DNA of 64,000 bases, from contig UQOE01000007.1 in NCBI GenBank assembly GCA_900542575.1, positions 15,800-79,799 of the forward strand. Direction: 5' to 3'. The notes under the pieces were generated by a model. That model was given only the letters and a program-made list of their open reading frames with translations. It did not search any database and was not told the origin of the DNA. Origin of the DNA: an uncultured Oscillospiraceae bacterium (lineage in GTDB: Bacteria > Bacillota > Clostridia > Oscillospirales > Acutalibacteraceae). The position numbers were made by a program, and so were the translations under genes. Below, piece after piece: positions 1-8,232 of the stretch (the first letter of the stretch is position 1; each line of letters starts with the position of its first letter).

Positions 1-750
1 CAGCCGGTTTCTCTTCTGGAATTTTTCCGCCTGCTGCATGCGAACGGACTGCGCGGAAGTCATGCCGCACGACAGCAGGAGAGCCGGGCATCCGGCGGCG
101 GGGAATCCCTGGACGGGAATACTCTCTCATTTCCCGCCACGCTGACGGCCGCAGCCCCATGGCAGCCTGTGCGGCATGGAAACACGGCAATCAAAATAGA
201 AAAAGCGGATCTCCGCTATCGGAGACCCGCCGACCAGACGCGCTTTGATATTCTGTTTCTGCTGGATACCAGCCGATCCCAGGGGGCGGAACGGCGGCTC
301 TCCTATGCCAAAGGTGCTGTCCGGGAGCTACTGAGCCAGGCCTACTGCAGCCGGGACCGGGCGGAGCTGATTACATTCGGCAACAAGGAGGCCGAGATCC
401 GCATGCCGCTGACCCGCAGTGTCTCGTTTGCGGCGCAGTGCCTGCAGGACATTCCGGCATCGGGGAATACGCCGCTGGGCATGGGCCTGCAGACTGCAAG
501 GGGAGAGATCCTCCGGCTTATGCGCAACCCTGGCGCAGGGATTCCGGTCCTGGTCGTTCTGACGGACGGCCGGGCCAACTACGACGTCCGGCCCGGTACG
601 CCTATGGACCTGGCCTGTGCGGATGCCGCATGGTTTCGCATGCATGAAATTTGCACCGTCGTAGTAGATACCGAGCGCGGCCCGGTCCGCATGGGCCTCG
701 CAAAAAAGCTGGCAGACCGGGCCGGCGCGGCTTATTTACGCATGAAATAG
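1..750 (+). CDS. VWA-domain protein, magnesium-chelatase subunit D-like, C-terminal part
   Basis: The frame is open from the first base, so the N-terminus lies outside the window; 249 residues are visible. The C-terminal half is a von Willebrand factor A domain with a complete MIDAS: DTSRS at visible residues 89-93, Thr at about 157 (NTPLG) and Asp at about 189 (LTDG). The order and spacing match BchD/ChlD-type chelatase subunits, in which an AAA+ domain, a low-complexity linker and a VWA domain follow one another; the Gly/Ser/Arg-rich stretch at residues 20-40 would be the linker. The AAA+ part is not seen, so a metal-chelatase or MoxR/VWA chaperone role is inference. The last 15 bases overlap the end of the convergent dioxygenase gene. 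Confidence 0.75.
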   Translation, partial: QPVSLLEFFRLLHANGLRGSHAARQQESRASGGGESLDGNTLSFPATLTAAAPWQPVRHGNTAIKIEKADLRYRRPADQTRFDILFLLDTSRSQGAERRLSYAKGAVRELLSQAYCSRDRAELITFGNKEAEIRMPLTRSVSFAAQCLQDIPASGNTPLGMGLQTARGEILRLMRNPGAGIPVLVVLTDGRANYDVRPGTPMDLACADAAWFRMHEICTVVVDTERGPVRMGLAKKLADRAGAAYLRMK

Positions 751-1509
751 GTACGACGTCATGGACATGGACCCGAGCTCGCGGTACTCGTTCCAGACCT
801 CGACGGCATCGGTGTCCGGATCGGCGGCGCCGAGGGCGCCCAGAAGGGGATAGTAGTGGTCCGCTGTCGGTACGGCCAGCTTTGCATTCGGAATGGTCTC
901 GAAGTGAACCGGTACGGTGAAATCCCCGGCCGTAATGGCATTTCGAATGGCGGTATCAAAATCGTCGGCCCATTTGGCGCCGTCGGTCTGATCAAAGTTG
1001 ACGCGGCGCAGGTTATGGACCACGTTGCCGCTGGCGAGGATCAGCACACCCTCGTCCCGGAGCGGGCGAAGACGTTTTCCAATTTCATACTCCTCTTCCG
1101 GAGAGGCAGTGACATCCGTGCTGACGATGACGACCGGGATATCCGCGTCCGGGTACATATTGCAGAGTACCGACCATACGCCGTGGTCAATTCCCCAGTC
1201 GTTTGCCGGCTTTGCTGTGCCGTCCAGCAGACTGAGCACACGGTCTGCCAGCTCCGAGGAACCTTTCGGGGCGTACTGAATCTGATAGAGCTCGTCCGGG
1301 AACCCGTACATATCGTAGATTTGCCGATTTTTTTCGACCCGGAGCACATAGGTGCCCCGGGTGGCCCAGTGGGCGGAGAGGGCGACGATGGCCTTCGGCT
1401 TCCCAAGTCGCTTCCCCATCTCGATCCACCCTTTTCTTGCGCGGTTCTCACCAACGGCGTTCATGGGAGAACCGTGTCCGGTAAAGATGACAGGCATTTT
1501 TTCTTTCAT
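736..1509 (-). CDS. Extradiol ring-cleavage dioxygenase, DODA/YgiD (LigB-like) family
   Basis: A 257-residue protein of the LigB-like class III extradiol dioxygenases, close to the usual length of about 260. The family metal and catalytic histidines are present: H12 (TGHGSP), H47 (SAHW), H109 (DHGVW), H165 (VHNLR) and H218 (ADHYYP). Members such as E. coli YgiD open catechol-type rings such as DOPA; the physiological substrate here is unknown. The ATG at 1509 is chosen over longer starts because GAGGTG lies 6 bases upstream and conservation begins there. It is divergent from the HxlR regulator at 1633, which is therefore its likely controller. Oxygen-dependent activity would be odd in a strict anaerobe, so an electrophile or quinone-related role is possible. 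Confidence 0.82.
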   Translation of the reverse strand: MKEKMPVIFTGHGSPMNAVGENRARKGWIEMGKRLGKPKAIVALSAHWATRGTYVLRVEKNRQIYDMYGFPDELYQIQYAPKGSSELADRVLSLLDGTAKPANDWGIDHGVWSVLCNMYPDADIPVVIVSTDVTASPEEEYEIGKRLRPLRDEGVLILASGNVVHNLRRVNFDQTDGAKWADDFDTAIRNAITAGDFTVPVHFETIPNAKLAVPTADHYYPLLGALGAADPDTDAVEVWNEYRELGSMSMTSYLFHA

Positions 1510-1562
1510 GTTGGACACCTCGTTTCTTTGTTCTGGCACTATTGAACCACAGGTGTCGGGGG

Positions 1563-1590
1563 TTGTAAATAACGCAAAATATTGTAATAT
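1563..1590 (+). promoter_or_regulatory. Promoter with candidate operator for the HxlR gene
   Basis: TTGTAA (1563-1568), 16-base spacer, TAATAT (1585-1590). The small palindrome ATATT-GT-AATAT (1579-1590) covers the -10 and is a candidate HxlR site in the divergent intergenic region. Confidence 0.4.
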
Positions 1591-1632
1591 GATATCAGAA
1601 AATAAAGCTGCTTCAGAAAGGAAAGTGATGTC

Positions 1633-1983
1633 ATGGATTCTCCCAAACTGGAGTCCTCCGCCCCGGTCTACGACGCGGTGTGCCTGAACAGCATCCGCGG
1701 CGTCAGCGCCGTCTTTGCGGGGAAATGGACGTTCCTGATTCTGGAGGAGCTCCATGTCGGAACTATGCGGTTCAACGAACTGCAGAAAGCGCTCGGCGTC
1801 AGCACGAAATCGCTGACGGATGCGCTGCGCCATCTGGAGGAGAACGGCGTCGTTCGGCGGGAAGTCCGCCCGACGGTCCCCGTGACCGTCGAGTACTCGC
1901 TGACCGACAAGGGCCGCGATTTCGATTCGGTCCTTCTCGCCATGAAGAACTGGGGTAAAAAATGGCTGGACATAGAGTCGTAA
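1633..1983 (+). CDS. HxlR-family winged-helix transcriptional regulator
   Basis: A 116-residue protein with the hallmark HxlR sequence: GKWTFLILEELHVGTMRFNE at the first helices, then the recognition region (STKSLTDALRHLEENG) and the wing ending in VEYSLTDKG. HxlR proteins are dimeric regulators that often respond to electrophiles or redox stress through a conserved N-terminal cysteine; Cys17 (AVCLNS) is in the expected place. RBS GAAAGGAAAG precedes the ATG. It is divergent from the dioxygenase gene and overlaps the downstream GNAT gene by 22 bases, so it probably controls both. Confidence 0.88.
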   Translation: MDSPKLESSAPVYDAVCLNSIRGVSAVFAGKWTFLILEELHVGTMRFNELQKALGVSTKSLTDALRHLEENGVVRREVRPTVPVTVEYSLTDKGRDFDSVLLAMKNWGKKWLDIES

Positions 1984-2396
1984 TCTATGAATCCCTGCCG
2001 AAAGAGGCCGCCGACATCCGCTGCGCCGTCTTTATGGAAGAGCAGGGTTTCCGGAATGAGTTTGATGAGACCGATCAGTCTGCACGCCACGCGGTCCTAT
2101 ACGTGGATGGTCGCCCGGCGGCGACCTGCCGCTTCTACCCGGGGCAGGAGCCCGGCTCCTGGCTGATCGGCCGCATTGCCGTGCGAAAAGCATACCGCGG
2201 ACAGCATCTGGGCGCCTCCATCGTGCGCGCCGCCGAAGAGGGCATTCTGGCCGAGGGCGGCAGCACCAGCATTGTCCATGCGCAGACCCGGGTCTGCGGG
2301 TTTTATGCCTCCATGGGCTATGTCCCATTCGGTGAGCCGGATGACGACGAGGGATGTCCGCATACCTGGATGAAAAAAGTACTGAAAAGTACGTAG
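1962..2396 (+). CDS. GNAT-family N-acetyltransferase (ElaA/YjcF-like)
   Basis: A 144-residue single-domain acetyltransferase. Motif A is visible as IGRIAVRKAYRGQHLGASIV (acetyl-CoA pyrophosphate loop R/Q-x-x-G-x-G/A) and motif B as GFYASMGYVPFGE. The N-terminal IRCAVFMEEQGF and the DDEGCPHTWM ending are typical of the ElaA/YjcF group, whose substrates are mostly unknown. The ATG lies inside the end of the HxlR gene (22-base overlap), which implies translational coupling. Confidence 0.8.
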   Translation: MAGHRVVIYESLPKEAADIRCAVFMEEQGFRNEFDETDQSARHAVLYVDGRPAATCRFYPGQEPGSWLIGRIAVRKAYRGQHLGASIVRAAEEGILAEGGSTSIVHAQTRVCGFYASMGYVPFGEPDDDEGCPHTWMKKVLKST

Positions 2397-2413
2397 ATAC
2401 GGGATCTTTAAAA

Positions 2414-2464
2414 AAAAATGAGTCTGGTGCAAAGTGATTACACTTTACACCAGACTCATTTTTG
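2414..2464. terminator. Bidirectional hairpin terminator
   Basis: A stem of about 22 bp (left arm to 2436, loop ATTA 2437-2440, right arm from 2441) with one mismatch, flanked by A-run and T-run. It separates the convergent GNAT gene and the zinc-ribbon gene. Confidence 0.85.
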
Positions 2465-2542
2465 TGCTCGGATGGAATAATCTGGACCTTTTTTGGCCAT
2501 GGGATGCGGTTTCTCGGATTTCTAATTCAAAATCTTCCGCTA

Positions 2543-3571
2543 TTAATAAGTCCAGGTGTAGATGTTCTTCTCCTGCTTGCAGTCATCGTCTTTGCAGGTG
2601 TTCACCAGCTGGGTCAGACGATTGTGAGAATAGGTGAAATCGTAGCGCTTGTCGCTTGTTTGTATGGAGGAGAGCTTCTTACCCCGATATTGGTAGGTGT
2701 TGGTGAAGACTTCGCTTGCGCCCTCATTGTTGTGGATCTCTATGCTGGATATCTGACCATTCGCATTATAGGAAGGCGAAAAGGTAACACTGGAATCATT
2801 ATAGGTATAGCTGATACTCTCAAGATGATTTTGAGTAGTATATTCGAATGAGACATCCATTGTGTCTTCATCGTTAAAATTGATTTCGGTTAAGTTCCCA
2901 TATGCGTCATAAGAGTAAGAAATATAGTAAGATTTATCCTCACCGGTTTCGTTGGAGTCTATTTGACAGGAAGTCAGCTGCTGTCCGACCACATCGAATG
3001 AAATATCAACCTTATTTTTGCCTTCTACTTGGATTCCCTGGATCTGACCGTTTAATATCCAGGGACAAAAAGCATAGACTGCACAGTTGAATCCATAAAA
3101 GGAATATCCAGTAAACCCGAGATCTTCAAAAAAATCATCGTTGTAGAAGTATTCCATCATGAGAGACAGCAACGCAGGGTTGGATGCTAAGCTGCGATAA
3201 TCGATCAGACTCGCAGTACTGAAAACGGCATTATCCCCGTCAATGATCAGCAGCTTCTGATCTTTCACATAGTGCTGTGTCGCCTTAAGCTCATTATTAA
3301 CTGTCAGTTTGCACGGCTTATACGCCTTCGCATTCGCAGTCCCAAAAATGACGCCGAAGACGATGGCGATGACAACCACTACGGCGGCAAAGACGACCCA
3401 GAGGACGCGCTGTTTTTTCTTTTCGGCCGCTGGATTGGGGGCCGGTGATGTTTGCGAGACAGGCCCCGGATCGCGCGCGGGGACAGGAGCCGGGGTGTTC
3501 AGCTTTGCCCCGCAGGAGGGGCAGAAGGTTCCGCCGTCGGGGACTTCCTTTCCGCAGTTCGGACAATACAT
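2543..3571 (-). CDS. Zinc-ribbon membrane-anchored protein with YD-repeat-like C-terminus
   Basis: A 342-residue protein starting at the ATG at 3571, behind GGAGAGGAAGGAGAG. It opens with a classic zinc ribbon (CPNCGKEVPDGGTFCPSCG), then a Pro/Ala linker, then one transmembrane helix at about residues 55-78 (VLWVVFAAVVVVIAIVFGV). The remaining 260 residues should be extracytoplasmic. They end in beta-rich repeats of the form SYDAYGNLTEI, YNANGQISSIEI and YSHNRLTQL, resembling YD/RHS-type repeats. Function is unknown. Zinc-ribbon plus single-TM proteins with variable outer domains are common in gut Clostridia. The C-terminal half is visibly richer in A+T than its neighbours. Confidence 0.75.
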   Translation of the reverse strand: MYCPNCGKEVPDGGTFCPSCGAKLNTPAPVPARDPGPVSQTSPAPNPAAEKKKQRVLWVVFAAVVVVIAIVFGVIFGTANAKAYKPCKLTVNNELKATQHYVKDQKLLIIDGDNAVFSTASLIDYRSLASNPALLSLMMEYFYNDDFFEDLGFTGYSFYGFNCAVYAFCPWILNGQIQGIQVEGKNKVDISFDVVGQQLTSCQIDSNETGEDKSYYISYSYDAYGNLTEINFNDEDTMDVSFEYTTQNHLESISYTYNDSSVTFSPSYNANGQISSIEIHNNEGASEVFTNTYQYRGKKLSSIQTSDKRYDFTYSHNRLTQLVNTCKDDDCKQEKNIYTWTY

Positions 3572-3684
3572 GACAATCTCTCCTTCCTCTCCTTTTATGA
3601 TAAAGGCCTTAAAAAAATAGTTCAAGGCATGCAACCTTTTTACAAGAAGCCAATCAAACACACCTGTATGATAAAACACATGAG

Positions 3685-3725
3685 GAGCGGCGATGCAGTC
3701 GAAACGACATCGCCGCTCTGTTTCT
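3685..3725 (+). terminator. Hairpin with T-rich tail in the leader of the exported nitrilase gene
   Basis: An 11-bp perfect stem GAGCGGCGATG (3685-3695)/CATCGCCGCTC (3708-3718) followed by TGTTTCTTTATTTT. It sits only 14 bases before the RBS of the nitrilase gene, between divergent genes, so it could act as an attenuator rather than an ordinary terminator. Confidence 0.55.
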
Positions 3726-3748
3726 TTATTTTGGAAGGAGAATTTCTT

Positions 3749-4843
3749 ATGACGCACCATTCCAAGTTCCGTCTGGTCTTCAGCCTGTGCCTGGCCCTTA
3801 TCATGGCTCTGAGCACAGTCCCAGTCTTTGCGGCGGACGCAAAGCCGGCCGGCACGACCCGCTTTGAGGCGGTCTCATTCTATGTCACCGACTCCAAAGA
3901 GAAGAACATGGCCACCATTCAGAAATACATCGACCAGGGCGGCGCCAACGACGTCGACCTCATGCTATTCCCCGAGCTCTCCACCTGTGGTCTGCCGGAT
4001 GGCATCAGCATGAACACCGTCGATGAGAACGCCAAGGCGTTCTTCTATAAAAATGCAGAACCGGTCCCGGGCGGCCCGACCTGCGACACTATGATTGCCA
4101 ACGCTAAGAAATACAACATGTATCTCTGCTGGTCCATGCTGGAGCAGGATCCGTACGATTCCTCCAAAGTCTACAACACCTGCGTTCTCGTCGGACCGGA
4201 GGGATTCGTCGGCAAGTACCGCAAAGTCCATCTTGCCGGCACAGAGTCCTACATGGAAGAGGCCGGAACCGAGTACTCCAAGGTCTTCGACACGAAGCTC
4301 GGCAAGATCGGCCTGGTCATCTGCTTCGACAAGACCTATCCGGACACCGTGCGCCAGGCCAAGATTGACGGCGCCGACATCGTCCTCGCCCCGAGCTCCT
4401 GGCCGGGACTCGACAAGCGCCTCAACAACCTTGATCCGTCCATGCAGCTCTACCGTTGGAGCGGCAAAGCCCGCAACGTGGAGAACGGCGTTGTCTTCGT
4501 CGAGACCAACTGGGCTTCCGGCAAGGATGACACCACGAATGCAGAGGCCGGTCATGCCCGTATTTCCGACGCCACCGGCAAAACCTACGGCGAGACCGGA
4601 TGGGAAGAGGGCACCGTTACCGCAGATATCGATGTCCAGAAATCCATCGATGAATACTACAAGAATCTCGGCATGACCCGTGACGAGCATATCGCCTATC
4701 TGAAGGAAAAACAGGATCAGCACAAGAAGACCTCGGATACCGCCGGCGTCGTCGAGACGAACATCAAGTTCTACGGCAGCGCCATCGGCAACACCATCCT
4801 CGACCTCGGGGATGCCCTTCGATTCGGTGCACTCGGCAAATAA
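3749..4843 (+). CDS. Exported carbon-nitrogen hydrolase (nitrilase superfamily)
   Basis: A 364-residue protein. An N-terminal signal peptide (basic n-region, hydrophobic LVFSLCLALIMALS, cleavage near VFA-A at residue 28) precedes a full nitrilase fold. The catalytic triad is intact: E76 (FPELS), K159 (KYRKVHL) and C192 (VICFDKTYP). Members hydrolyse amides, nitriles or N-carbamoyl compounds; most are cytosolic, so the signal peptide is unusual. The start at 3749 follows GGAAGGAG with 8-base spacing. A C-terminal extension of about 60 residues (from NLGMTRDEHIAY onward) lies beyond the catalytic domain. It is transcribed alone. An aliphatic amidase or beta-ureidopropionase-like activity is possible; the substrate cannot be read from sequence. 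Confidence 0.85.
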   Translation: MTHHSKFRLVFSLCLALIMALSTVPVFAADAKPAGTTRFEAVSFYVTDSKEKNMATIQKYIDQGGANDVDLMLFPELSTCGLPDGISMNTVDENAKAFFYKNAEPVPGGPTCDTMIANAKKYNMYLCWSMLEQDPYDSSKVYNTCVLVGPEGFVGKYRKVHLAGTESYMEEAGTEYSKVFDTKLGKIGLVICFDKTYPDTVRQAKIDGADIVLAPSSWPGLDKRLNNLDPSMQLYRWSGKARNVENGVVFVETNWASGKDDTTNAEAGHARISDATGKTYGETGWEEGTVTADIDVQKSIDEYYKNLGMTRDEHIAYLKEKQDQHKKTSDTAGVVETNIKFYGSAIGNTILDLGDALRFGALGK

Positions 4844-4863
4844 TTTTCTTTTGGTCAACAAGA

Positions 4864-4892
4864 ATCCCTGCCCGGGCGGGCAGGGATTTTTT
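4864..4892 (+). terminator. Rho-independent terminator
   Basis: ATCCCTGCCC / GGGCAGGGAT stem with GGGC loop and a T run ending at 4892, 20 bases after the nitrilase stop. Confidence 0.9.
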
Positions 4893-4897
4893 GCGTA

Positions 4898-5356
4898 TTA
4901 CAGTTTCATTTCAAATGCGATGTCGGCCCGCTGAAACGGAAACTGTTTCCGGTCTACCGGGATCTCCTGAAATCCGAACTTGCGGTACAGGTGGACGGCC
5001 TGGACACAGCGGCGGTTTGAGACAATGAGGATGCGGGGCAGCTTCTTTTCTTTTGCGTAGTCGATACAGGCTTTCAGGCAGGCGCTGCCGGCGCCGGTTC
5101 CGGTATACATGCCGCGGGCGGCAAATTTCATGATCTCCCAGTCGCCGTCGGCGCGGGGCGCGATCATGCAGCAGGCCATGGGAGTGCCGTCGTCGTCCAG
5201 GGCAAAGAAGATCTGTCCGCCGTCGGCGATGGCCTTTTCGACATTCTCCAGTTCCTGCATATCCTGGTCCTCGACATCGAACATGTCGGAGATCCAGGCG
5301 ACATTCAGGTCAATGAAATCATTTTTGTATTTTGGATCATACGGTACAACAGTCAT
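4898..5356 (-). CDS. GNAT-family N-acetyltransferase
   Basis: A 152-residue acetyltransferase with the acetyl-CoA loop region MKFAARGMYTGTGAGSACL and the C-terminal motif NRRCVQAVHLYRKFGFQE. RBS GGAGAA is 6 bases before the ATG. It is 12 bases downstream of a MarR-family gene on the same strand, forming a two-gene operon under the twin palindromic operator at 5815-5866. Small MarR-GNAT pairs usually serve resistance or metabolite detoxification; the substrate is unknown. Confidence 0.8.
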   Translation of the reverse strand: MTVVPYDPKYKNDFIDLNVAWISDMFDVEDQDMQELENVEKAIADGGQIFFALDDDGTPMACCMIAPRADGDWEIMKFAARGMYTGTGAGSACLKACIDYAKEKKLPRILIVSNRRCVQAVHLYRKFGFQEIPVDRKQFPFQRADIAFEMKL

Positions 5357-5368
5357 GGCGTTTTCTCC

Positions 5369-5797
5369 TTATTTGGAAAGCAGACGGGTGACGGTATCCA
5401 GCGCGGCGGTCAGTTCGGCGGCCTCTGAGTCGGTGAGGCTGCCGAGACGCTGGTCGATTTCGGCGTTGGATCGCGCAATAAAGGTCTCGGCCCGGGCTTT
5501 TCCCTGCCCGGTCAGGTAGAGGCAGTAGGCGCGGCCGTCCTCCGGGGAGGGCTCCCGGCGCAGAAACCCATTTTTTTCGTGGGCGCGGAGGACCCGGCTG
5601 AGATAGCTCTTGTCCAGGTTCATGGCTTTTGAGATGTCTGCTGCGCTGCAGCCCTCGTGTTCATAGATCTCGAAAAAAATCCGCGCCTCGCTGACCGAGT
5701 ACTCGGAACCCAGATAGTGGTGCCCGAGCAGATTCATGGCGGGCAGATAGAATCGATTAAAAGCACGCACCCGCTCAATGCAGTTCTGCCGATTCAT
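5369..5797 (-). CDS. MarR-family transcriptional regulator
   Basis: A 142-residue protein with the MarR winged helix: recognition region AADISKAMNLDKSYLSRVLRA and wing RREPSPEDGRAYCLYLTGQG (the D-x-R-A/R wing signature). N- and C-terminal helices form the dimer. It is the first gene of an operon with a GNAT acetyltransferase, 12 bases downstream. Two near-identical palindromes bracket the promoter, so auto-repression with ligand release is the expected mode. RBS GAGGCTTCCC is modest. Confidence 0.88.
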   Translation of the reverse strand: MNRQNCIERVRAFNRFYLPAMNLLGHHYLGSEYSVSEARIFFEIYEHEGCSAADISKAMNLDKSYLSRVLRAHEKNGFLRREPSPEDGRAYCLYLTGQGKARAETFIARSNAEIDQRLGSLTDSEAAELTAALDTVTRLLSK

Positions 5798-5814
5798 GGG
5801 AAGCCTCCTCTATA

Positions 5815-5866
5815 TAGTGGACTAAGTCGACTAAATAATAAGATAAATAGTTGACTTTGTCAACTA
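5815..5866 (-). promoter_or_regulatory. Consensus promoter with tandem MarR operators
   Basis: On the minus strand: TTGACA (5858-5863), 17-base spacer, TATTAT (5835-5840). A perfect palindrome TAGTTGAC-TTT-GTCAACTA (5848-5866) covers the -35. A second copy with one mismatch, TAGTGGAC-TAA-GTCGACTA (5815-5833), covers the start site. The two centres are 33 bp apart, about three helical turns. Confidence 0.82.
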
Positions 5867-6105
5867 TATTGTGAAAAGTATCTGACGGAAAACTCAAGTA
5901 AGTATCTTGAGGCCGGCACGGTTCAGGATCAAAGCCATTTTCGCCTGCATTGGACCGTCCGGGAGAATTTGTCTAAAAGCTTTACAAATGTCCTGTACAT
6001 TTCATAGAAAATCGCTAAGGAATCAACAAAATAAATTCAGATTCTGTGTAAATTGTTATAATGGATTTGAAAATTTATACGCGTGTAGTAAAAGGAGGCG
6101 CTTTT
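5867..6105. other. Intergenic region upstream of the enoate reductase gene
   Basis: This stretch holds the promoter for the rightward operon. TATAAT is at 6057-6062, with only a weak -35 candidate upstream. An in-frame ATG at 6061 gives a 15-residue extension but lacks an RBS. No further gene is seen. Confidence 0.5.
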
Positions 6106-8220
6106 ATGGCAAACCAGTATTATCCCCGGCTTTTTGAGCCCTGGAAAATCGGAAACTGCGAAATCCCGAACCGGATCGAGCTGACCCCCATGCTCATGGA
6201 GGTCGCAGAGCTTGACGGAACAGCCGGAGACCGGCTTATCGAATATTATCGGGAGCGCGCAAGAGGCGGAGTCGGACTCATTCAGACCGAGGTCACCCGT
6301 GTCAGCGACTGGACCGGATGTACTGGCCCCCGTCAGCTCTCCGTCACCAGCGACCGCTGCATTCCCGGCCTGAAAAAACTGGCCGATGCGGTCCACGAAG
6401 AGGGCTCGAAAATTTTTGTCCAGCTGCATCATCCCGGCCGGCAGACCTATCAGCTGGTCGTTACCGCATGGAAACTGTCCGATATCATCGGCCGCCATTG
6501 GGACGGCTGGTGGAAGATCTTCTTCACTCTGACCCATTTCCTGGATTTCTTCGACCAGGATATGTTCCACAAGTTCTATGCCCGCAACGTATCGGCATCG
6601 GGCGGAACGCCGGCGCATATCGCCTGCTCGCCGATTGCCACCGACCAGAAGATCCGCTCTCTGGCAAAATGGGAAATCCGGGCTATTGAGGATGAATTTG
6701 CCCGCGGCGCGTACCGCTGCAAACAGGCCGGCATCGACGGCGTGCAGCTGCACATCTCCCACGGCTATTTCCTCCAGCAGTTTGTCTCTCCGTATACCAA
6801 CCGCCGCACCGACGAATACGGCGGCTCGCTGGAGAACCGCACCCGCATTATCAAAGAGATCATCGAGAAAATCCACGCCCTTTGCGGTCCGGACTACCCC
6901 ATCTCCGCGCGGTTCACTGCAGATGAATACTATCGCAAATTCGGCTACGATCAGGGCTACACCATCGACGATGCCGTTGAAATCGCCAAACTTCTGGAAT
7001 CCTATGGCATCCAGTATCTCGACCTTTCGGCCGGCACCTATGACTGCATGAACACCTGGTGCGAACCCACTTCATACCCGGAGGGCTGGCGGAAAGAAAA
7101 CGCCAGAAGAATTAAAGAGGCCGTCAATATTCCGGTCGGCAGCACCGGTGTCATCCGTACGCCGGACATGGCAGAGGAGCTTATTGAAGAGGGCTACCAG
7201 GACGTCATCGGCCTGGCCCGTCCGCTGCTCGCAGACCCCTACTGGGCAAAGAAGGCAGAAGAAGGCCGCGCAGATGAAATCAATCACTGCCTGTCCTGTC
7301 TCTACTGCCTGGAATCTATGATGAACAACGCGCTCGCCGGCGGTCTGCCGGGCCAGTGCGCTGTCAATCCGCGGACCTGCAACGAACTGGAATATCCGCT
7401 TCATCCGGAAAAAATCGGCAATGGACGGGAGGTCGCCGTCATCGGCGCCGGACCGGCAGGCCTTATGGCCGCCCGCGTCTGCGCAGAGAAAGGCTTCCAC
7501 GTCACAGTCTTTGAGAAGGCCGACAAGCCGGGCGGACAGATTCTGCTCGCCGCGGCGCCGCCGCAGAAGAAGAAGATCGGCTGGGTTACCGAGGATTACT
7601 ACACGCAGTGCAAAAAGCTGGGCGTTGAGTTCCGGTTCAACACGGAGGCAAATGCCGAGAACGTCGGTGAACTGAAACCGTATGCGGTCTTCAACGCGGC
7701 CGGCGGTGTACCGGTTACTCCTCACATCCCCGGCTGGGACCTCCCGAACGTCTACACGCCGGATGAAATCCTTCGCGGAGACGTCTCTCTCAAGGGTAAA
7801 AAAGTAGCGGTGATCGGCTCCGGCATGACCGGCCTTGAGACCGCGGAATACCTCTCCGACAACGGCAGCGACATCATCATTGTCGAAATGGCAGATGAGC
7901 TGGCACCCGGAACCTGGGTTCAGCACAAAGTCGACGTCCTTCCGAAGCTGGAAGAGGCCGGCGCCAAGTTCTATCCGGGGTGGAAGCTGGTCGAAATGCG
8001 CGAGGACAGCGTCGAAATTGAAAAGACCGACATTGTCAACTGCAGGAAGAACGTTCCCTGTGACGCCATTATTATGTCTCTCGGCGTACGCCCCGCGGCA
8101 GTCGACCCGAAGATCCGCAATATTACGTACAAGTATATCCAGGTTGGTGACGCTATGAAATCCGGACGCATTGCCGCCGCCACCCATGGAGCCTACAAGG
8201 CCGCCATGGCACTGAAATAA
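6106..8220 (+). CDS. NADH:flavin oxidoreductase / 2-enoate reductase family (Old Yellow Enzyme plus FAD/NAD domain)
   Basis: A 704-residue enzyme starting at 6106 behind AAAGGAGG. Residues 1-380 form the FMN-binding TIM barrel (LFEPWKIGNCEIPNRIE, LHHPGRQT, GIDGVQLHISHGYFLQQF, TNRRTDEYGGSLENRTR). A cysteine cluster follows (CLSCLYC, then C after LPGQ) for a 4Fe-4S centre. From about residue 445 comes a pyridine-nucleotide-disulphide-type domain with two dinucleotide folds (VIGAGPAGLMAARV, VIGSGMTGLETAEY). This is the FadH/2-enoate reductase/BaiCD-BaiH architecture, reducing activated C=C bonds with NAD(P)H. An insertion of about 40 residues after QTYQ is a feature of anaerobe members. It forms an operon with the Fe-alcohol dehydrogenase 12 bases downstream. 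Substrate could be an enoate, enal, steroid or phenylpropenoid. Confidence 0.88.
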   Translation: MANQYYPRLFEPWKIGNCEIPNRIELTPMLMEVAELDGTAGDRLIEYYRERARGGVGLIQTEVTRVSDWTGCTGPRQLSVTSDRCIPGLKKLADAVHEEGSKIFVQLHHPGRQTYQLVVTAWKLSDIIGRHWDGWWKIFFTLTHFLDFFDQDMFHKFYARNVSASGGTPAHIACSPIATDQKIRSLAKWEIRAIEDEFARGAYRCKQAGIDGVQLHISHGYFLQQFVSPYTNRRTDEYGGSLENRTRIIKEIIEKIHALCGPDYPISARFTADEYYRKFGYDQGYTIDDAVEIAKLLESYGIQYLDLSAGTYDCMNTWCEPTSYPEGWRKENARRIKEAVNIPVGSTGVIRTPDMAEELIEEGYQDVIGLARPLLADPYWAKKAEEGRADEINHCLSCLYCLESMMNNALAGGLPGQCAVNPRTCNELEYPLHPEKIGNGREVAVIGAGPAGLMAARVCAEKGFHVTVFEKADKPGGQILLAAAPPQKKKIGWVTEDYYTQCKKLGVEFRFNTEANAENVGELKPYAVFNAAGGVPVTPHIPGWDLPNVYTPDEILRGDVSLKGKKVAVIGSGMTGLETAEYLSDNGSDIIIVEMADELAPGTWVQHKVDVLPKLEEAGAKFYPGWKLVEMREDSVEIEKTDIVNCRKNVPCDAIIMSLGVRPAAVDPKIRNITYKYIQVGDAMKSGRIAAATHGAYKAAMALK

Positions 8221-8232
8221 GGAGGGAGCAGC

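Noticed and set aside
5867..6105. Start of the enoate reductase at the ATG at 6061
   Set aside because: That ATG overlaps the -10 element and has no RBS. The ATG at 6106 has AAAGGAGG and begins the conserved sequence.
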